From contig CAWJAF010000003.1 in the NCBI GenBank assembly GCA_963840785.1, positions 124,001 through 188,000 on the forward strand: DNA of 64,000 nucleotides, written 5' to 3'. Of the stretch, positions 34,412 to 43,726 are shown one piece after another. Each line of letters opens with the position of its first letter. The first letter of the stretch is position 1. This DNA comes from JALYOK01 sp963840785 (lineage in GTDB: Bacteria; Pseudomonadota; Gammaproteobacteria; Burkholderiales; JALYOK01). The notes beneath the pieces were generated by a model. It saw only the letters and a list, made by a program, of their open reading frames with translations. It was not told the DNA's origin and searched no databases. The position numbers and the translations under genes were made by a program.

Positions 34412-37400
34412 ATGGACATCTCGCGCTTTTTCATCGACCGGCCGCGCTTCGCGGCGGTGTTGTCGATTTTCATTTTCCTCATCGGCGCCATGTCGATTTT
34501 CATGTTGCCCGTGTCCGAGTATCCGGAAGTTTCCCCACCGCAAATTGTCGTGCGTGCGCAGTTTCCCGGCGCCAATCCTCGCGTGATTTCCGAAACGGTC
34601 GCAACGCCGCTGGAAGAACAAATCAACGGCATCGATAACCTGCTCTATTTCGAAAGTCAGGGCACGGCCGACGGTGTGATGACCTTAACCGTCACATTCA
34701 AAATCGGCACCGATCCAGAAGCGGCGGAAACCGCAGTGCAAAACCGCATCAATCGCGCCTTGCCGCGCCTGCCGGATATCGTGCGGCAAATCGGCGTGAC
34801 CACGGAAAAGCAATCACCGAATCTGACCATGGTGGTGCACTTGCTCAGCCCGGACAACAGCCGCGATGCGTTGTATCTGCGTAACTACGGCCAGTTGCAA
34901 GTGCGCGATCAATTGTTGCGTCTCCCCGGCATGGGCTCGGTGTTGCTGTTTGGCGCGGGCGATTACGCCATGCGCATTTGGCTCAATCCGCACGAACTCG
35001 CGGCGCGCAACATGACCGGCGCGGATGTCATCGCGGCAATCCGCGAACAAAATACGCAGGTCGCAGCCGGCGTGGTCGGCGCGCCACCGGCGCCGAAAGG
35101 TACGGAATTTCAGTTGCCGCTCAATACCCAAGGCCGCTTGAGCACCGAAGAAGAATTCCGCGACATTATTGTCCGCGCCGATCCGGCCAGCGGCGCATTA
35201 GTGCGCGTCAAAGATATCGGGCGAGTCGAGATGAGCGCTAACACTTACGCGCTGCGCAGCTTACTAAATAACAAGGAAGCCGCAGCGGTCGTGGTTTTCC
35301 AAGCACCCGGCAGTAACGCGCTGGCGCTGTCGAACAACGTGCGCGAAGTGATGGAGCGCCTCAAAAAAGATTTCCCGGCCGGCGTGGCGTATAGCATCGT
35401 CTACGACCCGACGCGCTTCGTGAAAACCTCAATCGAGAAAGTCGTCACAACCTTGATCGAAGCGGTGTTGTTAGTGGTGCTGGTTGTGATCATCTTTTTG
35501 CAAACTTGGCGCGCGTCAATCATTCCTCTCTTGGCCGTGCCGGTATCGATTATCGGGACGTTTGCTGTATTGCAGTTGCTCGGCTTTTCAATTAATACGC
35601 TGACACTTTTCGGCCTCGTGCTCGCGATTGGGATTGTTGTCGATGATGCGATCGTCGTCGTCGAAAACGTCGAGCGCAATATCGAAAACGGCCTCACCCC
35701 TCACGCCGCGACCGTTAAAGCGATGCAAGAAGTGAGCGGGCCAATCATTGCTATTGCTCTGACGCTATGCGCGGTGTTCGTGCCGTTGGCGTTTGTACCC
35801 GGATTGTCCGGCCAGTTCTACAAACAATTCGCCGTGACGATTGCGATCTCGACGATTATTTCGGCGTTTAACTCGCTGACATTGTCGCCTGCCTTGTCGG
35901 CCATTTTGCTGCGGCCGCACGATGCGCCGAAAGACGGCTTAACGCGGATCATGGACACTGCATTCGGTTGGTTCTTCCGCGGCTTCAATCGCTTTTTCCG
36001 ACGCAGCAGTAACGCCTACGGACGCGGCGTGACCGGCATTCTCGGTCGCAAATCCATCGCAATGTTGGTGTATGTATTGTTGCTCGCGGGCACGGCGCTT
36101 TTATTCACGCGCATTCCGGTCGGCTTCGTGCCGGCGCCGGATAAACAATATTTAATCGGCATCGCGCAGTTGCCTGCGGGCGCGTCGCTGGATCGCACCG
36201 ACGCGGTGATTCGCCAAATGAGCGACATCGCATTGAAGGTGCCAGGCATTGAAAACTCGGTCGCGTTTCCGGGTTTATCAATCGCCGGATTTTCTGCCGC
36301 GCCGAACGAAGGCATCGTGTTTTTCGGTTTGGACGACTTCGAAAAACGTACCACGCCGAACTTAAGCAAGAACGCCATTCTCGGGCAAGTGAACGGCGCG
36401 ATTCAGCAAATCCAAGGCGCACGCATGTTCGTCGTGCCGCCGCCCGCAGTGGATGGTTTAGGCAACGCCGGCGGCTTCAAGCTGCAAGTGCAAGACCGCA
36501 GCGGCCAAGGCGAGCAAGCCTTGTTCGGTGCGGTGTGGGGCACGCTCGGGCAGGTCTATGGCAATCCGAAAACCAGCATCGGCACGCCCTACTCCACCTA
36601 CGATATCAACGTGCCGCAACTGATGGCAAATGTCGATCGCACCCGCGCCAAGCAAATGGGTGTGGCGCTGAACGATATTTACGATTCGTTGCAGATCAAT
36701 CTTGGCTCGCTGTACGTCAACGACTTCACGCGCTTCGGCAAAACCTATCAGGTGATCGTGCAAGCGGACGCACCGTTTCGCGCAGATGCTCACTCCATCA
36801 CGCAACTACAAACGCGCAACGGCAAAGGCGAAATGGTGCCGCTCGGCGCGCTGATGAAAGTCGAGCCGACCTTCGGCCCGACCCGCGTGACGCGCTACAA
36901 CGGCTATCCATCAGCCGACATCAACGGTGCGCCGAATCCGGGATTTTCCAGCGGCCAAGCGGAAGGTGAAATCGAGCGACTACTCGCGACCTTACCGCGC
37001 GGCATGAGTTACGAATGGACCGAGCTTTCCTACCAAGATCGCTTAACGCGCGATGTTTCCATCCCTGGACTAGGCGCAAAAGTGCCGACGCTGATGGCCG
37101 TGCTCGCGCTGTCGTTGATCTTAGTTATTCTCGTTTTAGCGGCTCAGTACGAAAGTTGGAGCTTGCCGCTGGCGATCATCATGATCGTGCCGATGTGTAT
37201 TCTGTCGGCGCTATTCGGTGTGTGGATTTCGAGTTTCCCGCCGTTCATGCAGCCCGGTGATTTGAATATTTTCACGCAAGTTGCATTGGTAGTGCTGGTT
37301 GGCCTCGCGTGTAAAAACGCGATTTTGATTGTCGAATTCGCCAAGGAATTAGAAGAGCGTGGTCGCAGCGCCATCGACGCGGTAATCGAATCTTGCCGCC

Positions 37401-37696
37401 TACGGTTGCGCCCAATCTTGATGACCTCCATCGCGTTTTGTGCTGGTGTTGTCCCGCTGATTATCAGCAGCGGTGCCGGCAGCGAAATGCGTCGCGCCAT
37501 GGGAATCGCCGTGTTTTCCGGCATGGTCGGTGTGACATTGTTCGGCATCTTTTTGACGCCTGTGTTCTATTTATTGCTGCGTAAGGGCACACAAAAGCGA
37601 CGCGCAAAGGCCGTCGAATTGCGCCATGCGGTGGATGCGTCCGCCCATCCCTATCATCCTGGTGAGAACGGGGATGCAGGCGAGGAAGGGAAATGA
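34412..37696 (+). CDS. RND efflux pump, AcrB/MexB (HAE1) family
   Basis: This is an inner-membrane proton-driven exporter of hydrophobic and amphiphilic compounds. The 1094-residue protein has the full RND layout: TM1 after MDISRFFIDRPRFAAVLSIF, the first porter domain, TM2-TM6, a central region with the proton-relay Asp pair in LAIGIVVDDAIVVVENVERN, a second porter domain and TM7-TM12. It overlaps the MtfA-like remnant by a few bases at its 3' end. No outer-membrane factor gene follows. Confidence 0.97.
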   Translation: MDISRFFIDRPRFAAVLSIFIFLIGAMSIFMLPVSEYPEVSPPQIVVRAQFPGANPRVISETVATPLEEQINGIDNLLYFESQGTADGVMTLTVTFKIGTDPEAAETAVQNRINRALPRLPDIVRQIGVTTEKQSPNLTMVVHLLSPDNSRDALYLRNYGQLQVRDQLLRLPGMGSVLLFGAGDYAMRIWLNPHELAARNMTGADVIAAIREQNTQVAAGVVGAPPAPKGTEFQLPLNTQGRLSTEEEFRDIIVRADPASGALVRVKDIGRVEMSANTYALRSLLNNKEAAAVVVFQAPGSNALALSNNVREVMERLKKDFPAGVAYSIVYDPTRFVKTSIEKVVTTLIEAVLLVVLVVIIFLQTWRASIIPLLAVPVSIIGTFAVLQLLGFSINTLTLFGLVLAIGIVVDDAIVVVENVERNIENGLTPHAATVKAMQEVSGPIIAIALTLCAVFVPLAFVPGLSGQFYKQFAVTIAISTIISAFNSLTLSPALSAILLRPHDAPKDGLTRIMDTAFGWFFRGFNRFFRRSSNAYGRGVTGILGRKSIAMLVYVLLLAGTALLFTRIPVGFVPAPDKQYLIGIAQLPAGASLDRTDAVIRQMSDIALKVPGIENSVAFPGLSIAGFSAAPNEGIVFFGLDDFEKRTTPNLSKNAILGQVNGAIQQIQGARMFVVPPPAVDGLGNAGGFKLQVQDRSGQGEQALFGAVWGTLGQVYGNPKTSIGTPYSTYDINVPQLMANVDRTRAKQMGVALNDIYDSLQINLGSLYVNDFTRFGKTYQVIVQADAPFRADAHSITQLQTRNGKGEMVPLGALMKVEPTFGPTRVTRYNGYPSADINGAPNPGFSSGQAEGEIERLLATLPRGMSYEWTELSYQDRLTRDVSIPGLGAKVPTLMAVLALSLILVILVLAAQYESWSLPLAIIMIVPMCILSALFGVWISSFPPFMQPGDLNIFTQVALVVLVGLACKNAILIVEFAKELEERGRSAIDAVIESCRLRLRPILMTSIAFCAGVVPLIISSGAGSEMRRAMGIAVFSGMVGVTLFGIFLTPVFYLLLRKGTQKRRAKAVELRHAVDASAHPYHPGENGDAGEEGK

Positions 37697-37940
37697 TTAT
37701 TCGCGCGCCTGGCAAAAAAGTTTCGCCGCAGCCAATTCCGATTTTTGCAAGCGCGTCGATGCTAGTGACGTCACGGCAATCGATCCTAACGCGAGTGAAA
37801 TCCCCGGCGAGTTTTTTGCGGTATTAAGCGAAGTGTTTTTTGAAATGCCGAGGATTATTGTTGAGGAATATCCGGCGGTGTATGAGCAGATGAAAATGTT
37901 TCATCGGCAGGATACGTTTGCACGACTGAGCAAAAGTTAG
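37690..37940 (+). pseudogene. C-terminal remnant of an MtfA-type zinc peptidase
   Basis: The frame overlapping the RND pump end continues NDYSRAWQKSFAAANSDFCK, then DPNASEIPGEFFAVLSEVFF and EYPAVYEQMKMFHRQDTFAR. This matches the C-terminal third of MtfA (Mlc titration factor A) proteins, in which the Glu of the P-x-E-F-F-A-V segment is a zinc ligand. The N-terminal HExxH part is absent, replaced by the RND 3' end, so this is a truncated remnant left by a deletion or recombination at about 37670-37690. Confidence 0.75.
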
Positions 37941-37942
37941 TG

Positions 37943-38014
37943 CGCCAGAAGCCGCTCCCGAATTGACTCTCAGCAATGCTTAAGCCAGAAGCCGCGCCGG
38001 TATTCCCTTCTGGC
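37943..38014. repeat. Tandem gccagaagcc-type palindromes
   Basis: Two copies of gccagaagccg occur, at 37944 and 37984. The second is followed by a right arm ttctggc at 38008-38014, forming an inverted repeat of 8-9 bp. The boxes belong to the same family as 8222-8270. Confidence 0.6.
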
Positions 38015-38136
38015 ATAGATGCATCAGAATTAATTGTGGTGCGCAACGCGAACGCGGGTTATCGTTCACCCACGCAGCAAATCAGTCCGCCTGCGCCATG
38101 CGCACGTTTGCTCACCTTCATTCGTTAGAATTCACA

Positions 38137-38787
38137 ATGGATACCATTGAAAAAGCGCGCGCGGAAATCGCGCGCGACAGTCGCTACGTTCGACTTGAGT
38201 ACCTCAAACACTTCGACAATATCGCCAGCGAGTTCGCAGCCACCATGGGACAGGCGGTTGTTATATGGACCGAACTTTCTGCTGCGGATCCTGATGACGA
38301 ACGGAGAATGCAAGTGCTGGCGCTCGCCCACACTGCCATCGCATTGCACGTCAATTCATTGAAGCTCTTGCTGTCAGGAAACACCATCGCAGCAGGCAAT
38401 ATCTTTAGACAAGTTGTTGAAACCATCGCGCTTACTTTACTGTGTTCGGGTAAGGGCATGACGTACCTCGAGCGGTTCAAAGCCGACGAATACTCTACGA
38501 GCGACTCTATACGCGACGTGCGGCGAAACGCTAAGCAACTGGGGCTAAACGTAGCCGCACTAACAGCCCTGGAACGTGTACAGAAGTTCCACAGCAAGTA
38601 CAGCCACCCTTCGAATCTCACTATCGGTATCTACCGGTCGTTCGCCGGAGAAGGCATCTACTTCGGTACTTCATTCGATCATGGCAAACTGGTGGTCTAC
38701 GAGAGAGAGGCACGTCAACGCCTCAACCTGGCCAAGCTCTATCCAAATTTTCTGCAGGTCATTCAACGCAACGTATCTGCGTGGTGA
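38137..38787 (+). CDS. Hypothetical helical protein
   Basis: The 216-residue product starts at ATG 38137 (MDTIEKARAEIARDSRYVRL); the upstream portion of the frame lies in the repeat region. It is mainly helical and soluble. Segments such as AAGNIFRQVVETIALTLL and KFHSKYSHPSNLTI recall HEPN-like or surface-exclusion-type helical families, but no family can be named with confidence. Neighbours are the HigBA pair and repeats, an accessory-like context. Confidence 0.6.
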   Translation: MDTIEKARAEIARDSRYVRLEYLKHFDNIASEFAATMGQAVVIWTELSAADPDDERRMQVLALAHTAIALHVNSLKLLLSGNTIAAGNIFRQVVETIALTLLCSGKGMTYLERFKADEYSTSDSIRDVRRNAKQLGLNVAALTALERVQKFHSKYSHPSNLTIGIYRSFAGEGIYFGTSFDHGKLVVYEREARQRLNLAKLYPNFLQVIQRNVSAW

Positions 38788-38880
38788 GACACGTCCGGCG
38801 CAATATGCTTCGCTTATTGACGCCTATTTTTTCTGAATTTCGTGTCAAGCCAGGAACCTAACGCAACTTGAATAGCAACA

Positions 38881-39198
38881 TTAACCGGGCGCAAATTCAC
38901 CCATGCGAAGCGGTTCGACTTCGGCTTTGATGGTATTAGCGCTGGCAATCTCCACCGTTCGTAGATCATAAATCGCTTGCAGGTTGAGCCAGGTCTGGGC
39001 GTCGCCGCCAAAACAACGCGTGAGCCGGAGGGCCGTGTCGGCGCTCACGCCGCGACGCTCCAGGACAATGTCGTTCATACGCGAGGTGGGTACCTTCAGG
39101 CGCTTGGCTAGTGCGTTGACGCTCAGGCCCAGTGGCTTGAGATAATCCTCACGCAATACCTCGCCGGGATGAACCGGTCGCATTCCATTTTTCAACAT
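38881..39198 (-). CDS. higA: HigA-type antitoxin (XRE family)
   Basis: This is an antitoxin and DNA-binding autorepressor. The sequence MRPVHPGEVLREDYLKPLGL, LAKRLKVPTSRMNDIVLERR and DTALRLTRCFGGDAQTWLNL is the HigA/VapI helix-turn-helix signature. The ATG at 39198 has a GGAG 6 bp upstream and is preferred over 39210. It follows higB by 28 bp on the same strand. Confidence 0.9.
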   Translation of the reverse strand: MLKNGMRPVHPGEVLREDYLKPLGLSVNALAKRLKVPTSRMNDIVLERRGVSADTALRLTRCFGGDAQTWLNLQAIYDLRTVEIASANTIKAEVEPLRMGEFAPG

Positions 39199-39226
39199 CC
39201 TGTACTCCATTTCAGCAAAATATCAT

Positions 39227-39505
39227 TCAGTGGTAGTCGACGATTTCAACGTCTTTCACACCTTCGTCCGTCCAAACGAAACGAACGCGCCATTGGTCGC
39301 TTACGTGAATACTGTGTTGGCCTCGACGAATGCCGACCCGCGCTTCAAGATGATTGCCGGGCGGTACTTTAAGCGATTCTAAAGACACCGCGGCGTGCCA
39401 TTGCGTCAACTTACGTTCCACCACAATCTTGATGTTCGCAAAGCGCCGCGACTTACTCGTCGTAAATAAGGCTTGCGTATCGGGGCACTTAAACGAAACG
39501 ATCAC
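39227..39505 (-). CDS. higB: HigB-type toxin (RelE superfamily mRNA interferase)
   Basis: This is a ribosome-dependent mRNA endonuclease toxin. The segments LESLKVPPGNHLEARVG and RRGQHSIHVSDQWRVRFVWT match HigB. The start is a GTG at 39505 (product 92 residues). It precedes the antitoxin gene, the typical HigBA order. An imperfect palindrome, cgttt...aaacg at 39521-39535, lies just upstream and may be an operator. Confidence 0.9.
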   Translation of the reverse strand: MIVSFKCPDTQALFTTSKSRRFANIKIVVERKLTQWHAAVSLESLKVPPGNHLEARVGIRRGQHSIHVSDQWRVRFVWTDEGVKDVEIVDYH

Positions 39506-39755
39506 TCGATCATGCTATACCGTTTACCGGAAAACGATAAGTTACATGAACAACGAAATAGAGCGTGAACCGGAGTAAGGCGAAATCGTTGAGCGTTGAT
39601 AGGCGAAGCGCACGAGGTGACCTAAGGCCATGGGGATGGATATGTTCTTCCAACGAAACTATCCCCAGCTTATTGAGTTCCCGCTTTCGCGGATACTCAT
39701 TCATTCTGCGCAGATTACAACATGCTTAGCATTTTGCTACCGTGTCAACGAAGGT

Positions 39756-39790
39756 CAAAAAAAATGCGCAGCAGTTTCATGCTGCGCATT
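39756..39790 (-). terminator. Rho-independent terminator of the secreted repeat-protein gene
   Basis: On the minus strand a 10-bp stem aatgcgcagc/gctgcgcatt with an 8-base loop is followed by a run of seven T. It lies 31 bp past the stop of the 39821-41293 gene. Confidence 0.9.
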
Positions 39791-39820
39791 CTTATCAACC
39801 CAGTGAAACGCTACCTGGCG

Positions 39821-41293
39821 TTAACTGCCACTCTTGCCACTTAAATCCACGGTAACCGTCGCTTGATCGCAATTCTGTGGGCTCGCGATTTCGCAGATTT
39901 GATAGGCGAAGCTATAGGTACCCGAGCTGGTTTTTGGCGCGACGCTTAAAGCCCCGGTTGAAAAATTAACGCTAAAACCTTTTGGCAGTGGCGCCGAAAG
40001 GGAAATCTTGACGCTTGCGGTCGTGGCTCTTACTCCGTTAAATAAATCGTTTGCGAGCACGCTTGCTATAACCACGCCACCGGTTTTCGACGAGCCGCGA
40101 GCGGAATCGTTAACGGCATCGATCGAGTAAGGTTTGATGGTCGCGGTTGCCTGCGCGCAATTTGTCGCGTTGGCACGCTCGCAGATTTTATAGGTGAGCA
40201 AATGAACGCCACTCGGTGTGCCTGGCGCGACATCGACGGAACCGTCATTCAAATCAAGCGTGACGCCAGCATGACTCGTTGATACTTGCGCTAAGCTAAC
40301 CAAGGCAAGTGTGGCCGGCGCGCCGCCCAACGTATCGTTAGCCAAAACATTGGCGATGGCGGTACCGCCGGTACCCATGGACGTAGCGCCCTGATCATTC
40401 ACGGCAACAATGGCGAACGAGCGAGTCGTCACCGTCACGATGGCGTTGTCACATTGCGCAAGATTGGTTTTGTTGCAGATGCGGTACTCCAACGTATAAG
40501 CACCGATCGCAAGTCCGGGCACAACATCGACTGATCCATCCGCAATATCCAATGACACGCCGGCAACGCTGGATGAAATTTGCGCCAACGTTACATTTGC
40601 GGTAGTTGCACGCGCACCGCCAACCCAATCGTTCGCCAAAACATTTGCTACGGCGGTGGTGCTGGTTGGCGTCGCCGGTTGGCCCGCATCGTCGTAGGCG
40701 TGAACGCCGTCGGTGCCTAAGCCCGTTGCGCGCCACATCCAGATGCCGCCGTTGATATTCGTTGCGGCGGACTTGTACACGGCAAAGCTACCGATACCCC
40801 ATTCTAAATCGAGGGTGACGCTACCGTAGAACGGCACGGCGGGCGTCGTGTAGCCCTCTGTCGTTGCCGTCATTCCCGTCACCGTTCGAAACCACCAACA
40901 GGGCTGATAGGTTGGGCAGCCGCGATGTTCTTCGGTATAGGAAAATACACTTTGGAATTGCGCTGCGGCCGAATAATATTCATAGCCGGAAACGCCTTGC
41001 GAAGCACTGCTAGAAATCGCCGGCGCATAGTAACTAAAAAGATCGGTAACTTGGGGGGCCGTCGCCCAGACCCAATCCTTCATATCAATAGTGCCGATTT
41101 TTCCGTTACACGGCGTGATGCCGTCGGTCGGACATACCGCGGAAATTTGTTCCCAAGTTGGACGTACGGTAAAAGACTGTGTCCCGATTAATTGACGCCA
41201 ATCCTTGCCGTGGCCGTCTTCAACGGCAAAGCTTGAATTGGTGAATACAGCGACGAAAATTGTAAACGCGAATACGACCCTCGACTTAAGCAT
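39821..41293 (-). CDS. Secreted protein with three tandem Ig-like repeats
   Basis: The 490-residue protein has a signal peptide (MLKSRVVFAFTIFVAVFTNS, cut after SFA). An N-terminal unknown domain (about 24-200) is rich in W and Y and ends NGGIWMWRATGLGTDG. Three repeats of about 90 residues follow, each opening with a VLANDxxxGxxAT-like element and closing with a YxICxxxxxxxC motif. The repeat form V-x-x-N-D resembles cadherin/Ig-like surface modules, and each likely holds a disulfide. No sorting signal is seen at the C-terminus (LSGKSGS). It is probably an adhesin or extracellular matrix component. It ends at a strong terminator and appears monocistronic. Confidence 0.82.
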   Translation of the reverse strand: MLKSRVVFAFTIFVAVFTNSSFAVEDGHGKDWRQLIGTQSFTVRPTWEQISAVCPTDGITPCNGKIGTIDMKDWVWATAPQVTDLFSYYAPAISSSASQGVSGYEYYSAAAQFQSVFSYTEEHRGCPTYQPCWWFRTVTGMTATTEGYTTPAVPFYGSVTLDLEWGIGSFAVYKSAATNINGGIWMWRATGLGTDGVHAYDDAGQPATPTSTTAVANVLANDWVGGARATTANVTLAQISSSVAGVSLDIADGSVDVVPGLAIGAYTLEYRICNKTNLAQCDNAIVTVTTRSFAIVAVNDQGATSMGTGGTAIANVLANDTLGGAPATLALVSLAQVSTSHAGVTLDLNDGSVDVAPGTPSGVHLLTYKICERANATNCAQATATIKPYSIDAVNDSARGSSKTGGVVIASVLANDLFNGVRATTASVKISLSAPLPKGFSVNFSTGALSVAPKTSSGTYSFAYQICEIASPQNCDQATVTVDLSGKSGS

Positions 41294-41788
41294 GTTATTA
41301 ACTCCCTTTTGTTCAAGTCAGCCTTTTTTTGGGCTTGGGACGGTAGTAATGAATAGTTATAACAACACGAGTCTCATACGTACGCAACCCCTCCCGCGGC
41401 ATAGTTTCCCACAAATGAATAGCATTTGAAAGTGTAACTTCGGGTTGCCTGCCAACATTTCGAAGTGCATTGCCAGAAGCCAATGGCCTTAGGCCACCCC
41501 GTATCCAGTAACTGGCATTTTGCCATGGGCTTCTTCAGGCTTTAAAGCGGGTGCGCAACGTTCACGCGGATTTTCTCGCTTCATGGCCGTGTAAATGACT
41601 ACCCGCGTGCGCAGCGCGCACGCCTGCTCAACATAATTTCTGGTCGTAATTTGAATGGTCAATTGTCCGTGTTGGGGTTCGTTCCTCACCCGCAACCTAC
41701 CGCCTAAAGCGACTCTGCCAAGAGCCGCTTCCCGCGTGCCTCCTGGCAGAGCATTGGCTGAGAACCAATATCTATCTGCCTCTCAGCC
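41294..41788. repeat. Repeat-rich intergenic region
   Basis: This 495-bp stretch has no supported gene. It carries three repeat pieces: 41472-41517 (gccagaagcc, caatggcc, aggccacccc and gtatcc boxes, matching 8222-8270), 41670-41700 (one arm of the 27985-28051 hairpin), and 41714-41787 (two palindromes, tgccaagagcc/gcctcctggca and gctgagaacc/ctctcagcc). Confidence 0.75.
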
Positions 41789-42583
41789 CTACTCACCATA
41801 GACATAGGGCCCCGCATACGTTTCTGTGTAGAGCGTATGGGTCGCCATCGTTTTACCATTCCAAATATGCAGCATCAATCCAGGAGGCTCCATGATGAAC
41901 GCCACGGGCGCTTCAGGTTTCAAATCGAAATCGATTTGATGCGCGGTGCTCGGACAGGTAACGGCCAACGTGCCGGCGAAGCGCGACTGAATGGGGCGAT
42001 GCACATGACCGCAGATAATCCGCTCGACTTGCGGATGTTTTTGGACAATGTTGGACAAATCATCGGGGTTGCGAAATCCCCACTGATCCATGTGCTTGAT
42101 GCTGGTTACGAATGGCGGATGGTGCATAAAAATCAGCGTCGGTTTCTCGGGCACTTGTTGCAGTGCGCGCTCAAGCCAAGTGAGTCGCGCCGTACATAGC
42201 TCGCCATCGGTTTTGCGCGGGATGACGGTATCCAAACCGATCAAGCGCACCGGATATTCATCGACGACGTACTGCAAAAAACCGTCGCGCGGCAAATAAA
42301 CGTGATCGCTGAAAGCTTGCCGCATCGCCTCACGCTCGTCGTGATTGCCGGGAATCACATAGATGGGCAGCGTCAAGGGCACAAGCAAACTGCGCAGATA
42401 AACGTATTCCTCAGACGTTCCGCTTTCGACCAAATCGCCTGTGATCAACAAGACATCGGGCGCGGGATCGAGCGACTGAATTTTCGCCACGGCCTTCTGC
42501 AAAAAGCTTCCCGTGTCAACGCGCCGCGGCAGCGGTCTGCCGGGCAGCGTAACGTGAAGATCGGTGATTTGTGCAGTGATCAT
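41789..42583 (-). CDS. cpdA: CpdA-like metallophosphoesterase (3',5'-cyclic nucleotide phosphodiesterase)
   Basis: This is a calcineurin-like phosphoesterase with the full metal-binding set: ITDLHVTLPG (D-x-H), LLITGDLVESG (GD), VIPGNHDERE (GNHD), FMHHPPF and ICGHVHRP (GHxH). The length of 264 residues and overall pattern fit CpdA, which hydrolyses cAMP. The substrate is not proved; other cyclic nucleotides or phosphodiesters are possible. It diverges from the radical SAM gene across 60 bp. Confidence 0.85.
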   Translation of the reverse strand: MITAQITDLHVTLPGRPLPRRVDTGSFLQKAVAKIQSLDPAPDVLLITGDLVESGTSEEYVYLRSLLVPLTLPIYVIPGNHDEREAMRQAFSDHVYLPRDGFLQYVVDEYPVRLIGLDTVIPRKTDGELCTARLTWLERALQQVPEKPTLIFMHHPPFVTSIKHMDQWGFRNPDDLSNIVQKHPQVERIICGHVHRPIQSRFAGTLAVTCPSTAHQIDFDLKPEAPVAFIMEPPGLMLHIWNGKTMATHTLYTETYAGPYVYGE

Positions 42584-42643
42584 GCTGCAATTTTACGCGC
42601 CGTCTGGCGTACAATCTATGCAATCATTTGCCAATCAAAAATC

Positions 42644-43726
42644 GTGAACGACGCGAAAGAAAAACCGATCAAGGGGCGCGGTGCCCTTAGCCAACCGAAG
42701 GCGCGCTTCGACGGGTGGACACGCGAGGCCGATGGCGACTATCGCGATTTCGCGGTGGAAAACGAAGAGCCGCCGCCGTTCAAAACCGAAGTTCTGGAAG
42801 ATCCGGCACGGACCATCATCAGCTATAACGAATCGCCCGACATTCCCTTTGATCGCACGATCAACCCCTACAAAGGTTGTGAGCATGGCTGCATTTATTG
42901 TTATGCGCGCCCGACCCACGCCTATCTCGGCCTGTCGCCCGGCCTCGATTTCGAAACGAAAATTTTCTACAAAGCGGATGCAGCAAATTTATTGCGTACT
43001 GAATTGAGTAAACCGAATTACCGCGCGGCCCTGCTTTCGTTGGGCGCGAACACCGATCCTTACCAACCCGCCGAACGCAAACTCGGCATCACGCGCGAGA
43101 TTTTAGAAGTGCTGGACGAATTCAATCACCCGGTCGCCATCGTCACAAAATCCGCTACGGTCGAGCGCGATATCGATATTTTGAGCGGCATGGCGAAGCG
43201 CAATTTGGCACGCGTGTTTCTTTCCATCGGCACACTCGATCACGACATCTCGCGTCACCTCGAACCGCGCACCAGCGCGCCGGCGCGGCGCATGCAAGCC
43301 GTGCGCGTGTTGAGTGACGCAGGAATTCCGACCGGCGTCATGGTCGCCCCGGTGATTCCCGCATTGACGGACAAAGACATCGAAACCGTCCTCGAAGCCG
43401 CAAAAGAAAATGGCGCAGAATCGGCGGCGTATATTTTGCTGCGCCTTCCATTAGAAGTTAAAACCCTATTCGCCGAATGGCTGCAACAACATTTTCCGCA
43501 GCGCGCCAATCACGTCATGAGCCTCATCCGGCAAATGCGCGACGGCAAAGAGTATGTCGCCGATTTCAACACACGCATGGTCGGCACCGGCAACTTCGCC
43601 GAGCTGATTAGTAAACGCTTTCACATCGCGGCGAAACGACTAGGCTTAAGCGCCGAACGCCCTCCCCTGGACGCGACGCAATTCAAAGTCCCCCGCGGCG
43701 TCAATCGTCAGCTTTCGCTTTTTTAA
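42644..43726 (+). CDS. PA0069-type radical SAM protein
   Basis: This is a 4Fe-4S radical SAM enzyme with the cluster motif CEHGCIYCYARP, followed by LSLGANTDPYQPAERKLGI and VAIVTKSATVERDIDIL, and a C-terminal VPRGVNRQLSLF. These are hallmarks of the PA0069 family, related to spore photoproduct lyase-like proteins; the reaction is not known. The GTG at 42644 is the best start (the longer frame runs through the promoter and cpdA antisense). The product has 360 residues. Confidence 0.9.
   Translation: MNDAKEKPIKGRGALSQPKARFDGWTREADGDYRDFAVENEEPPPFKTEVLEDPARTIISYNESPDIPFDRTINPYKGCEHGCIYCYARPTHAYLGLSPGLDFETKIFYKADAANLLRTELSKPNYRAALLSLGANTDPYQPAERKLGITREILEVLDEFNHPVAIVTKSATVERDIDILSGMAKRNLARVFLSIGTLDHDISRHLEPRTSAPARRMQAVRVLSDAGIPTGVMVAPVIPALTDKDIETVLEAAKENGAESAAYILLRLPLEVKTLFAEWLQQHFPQRANHVMSLIRQMRDGKEYVADFNTRMVGTGNFAELISKRFHIAAKRLGLSAERPPLDATQFKVPRGVNRQLSLF

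Noticed and set aside
39510..39704. Small ORF upstream of higB
   Set aside because: No start signal, domain or conservation; probably promoter region.
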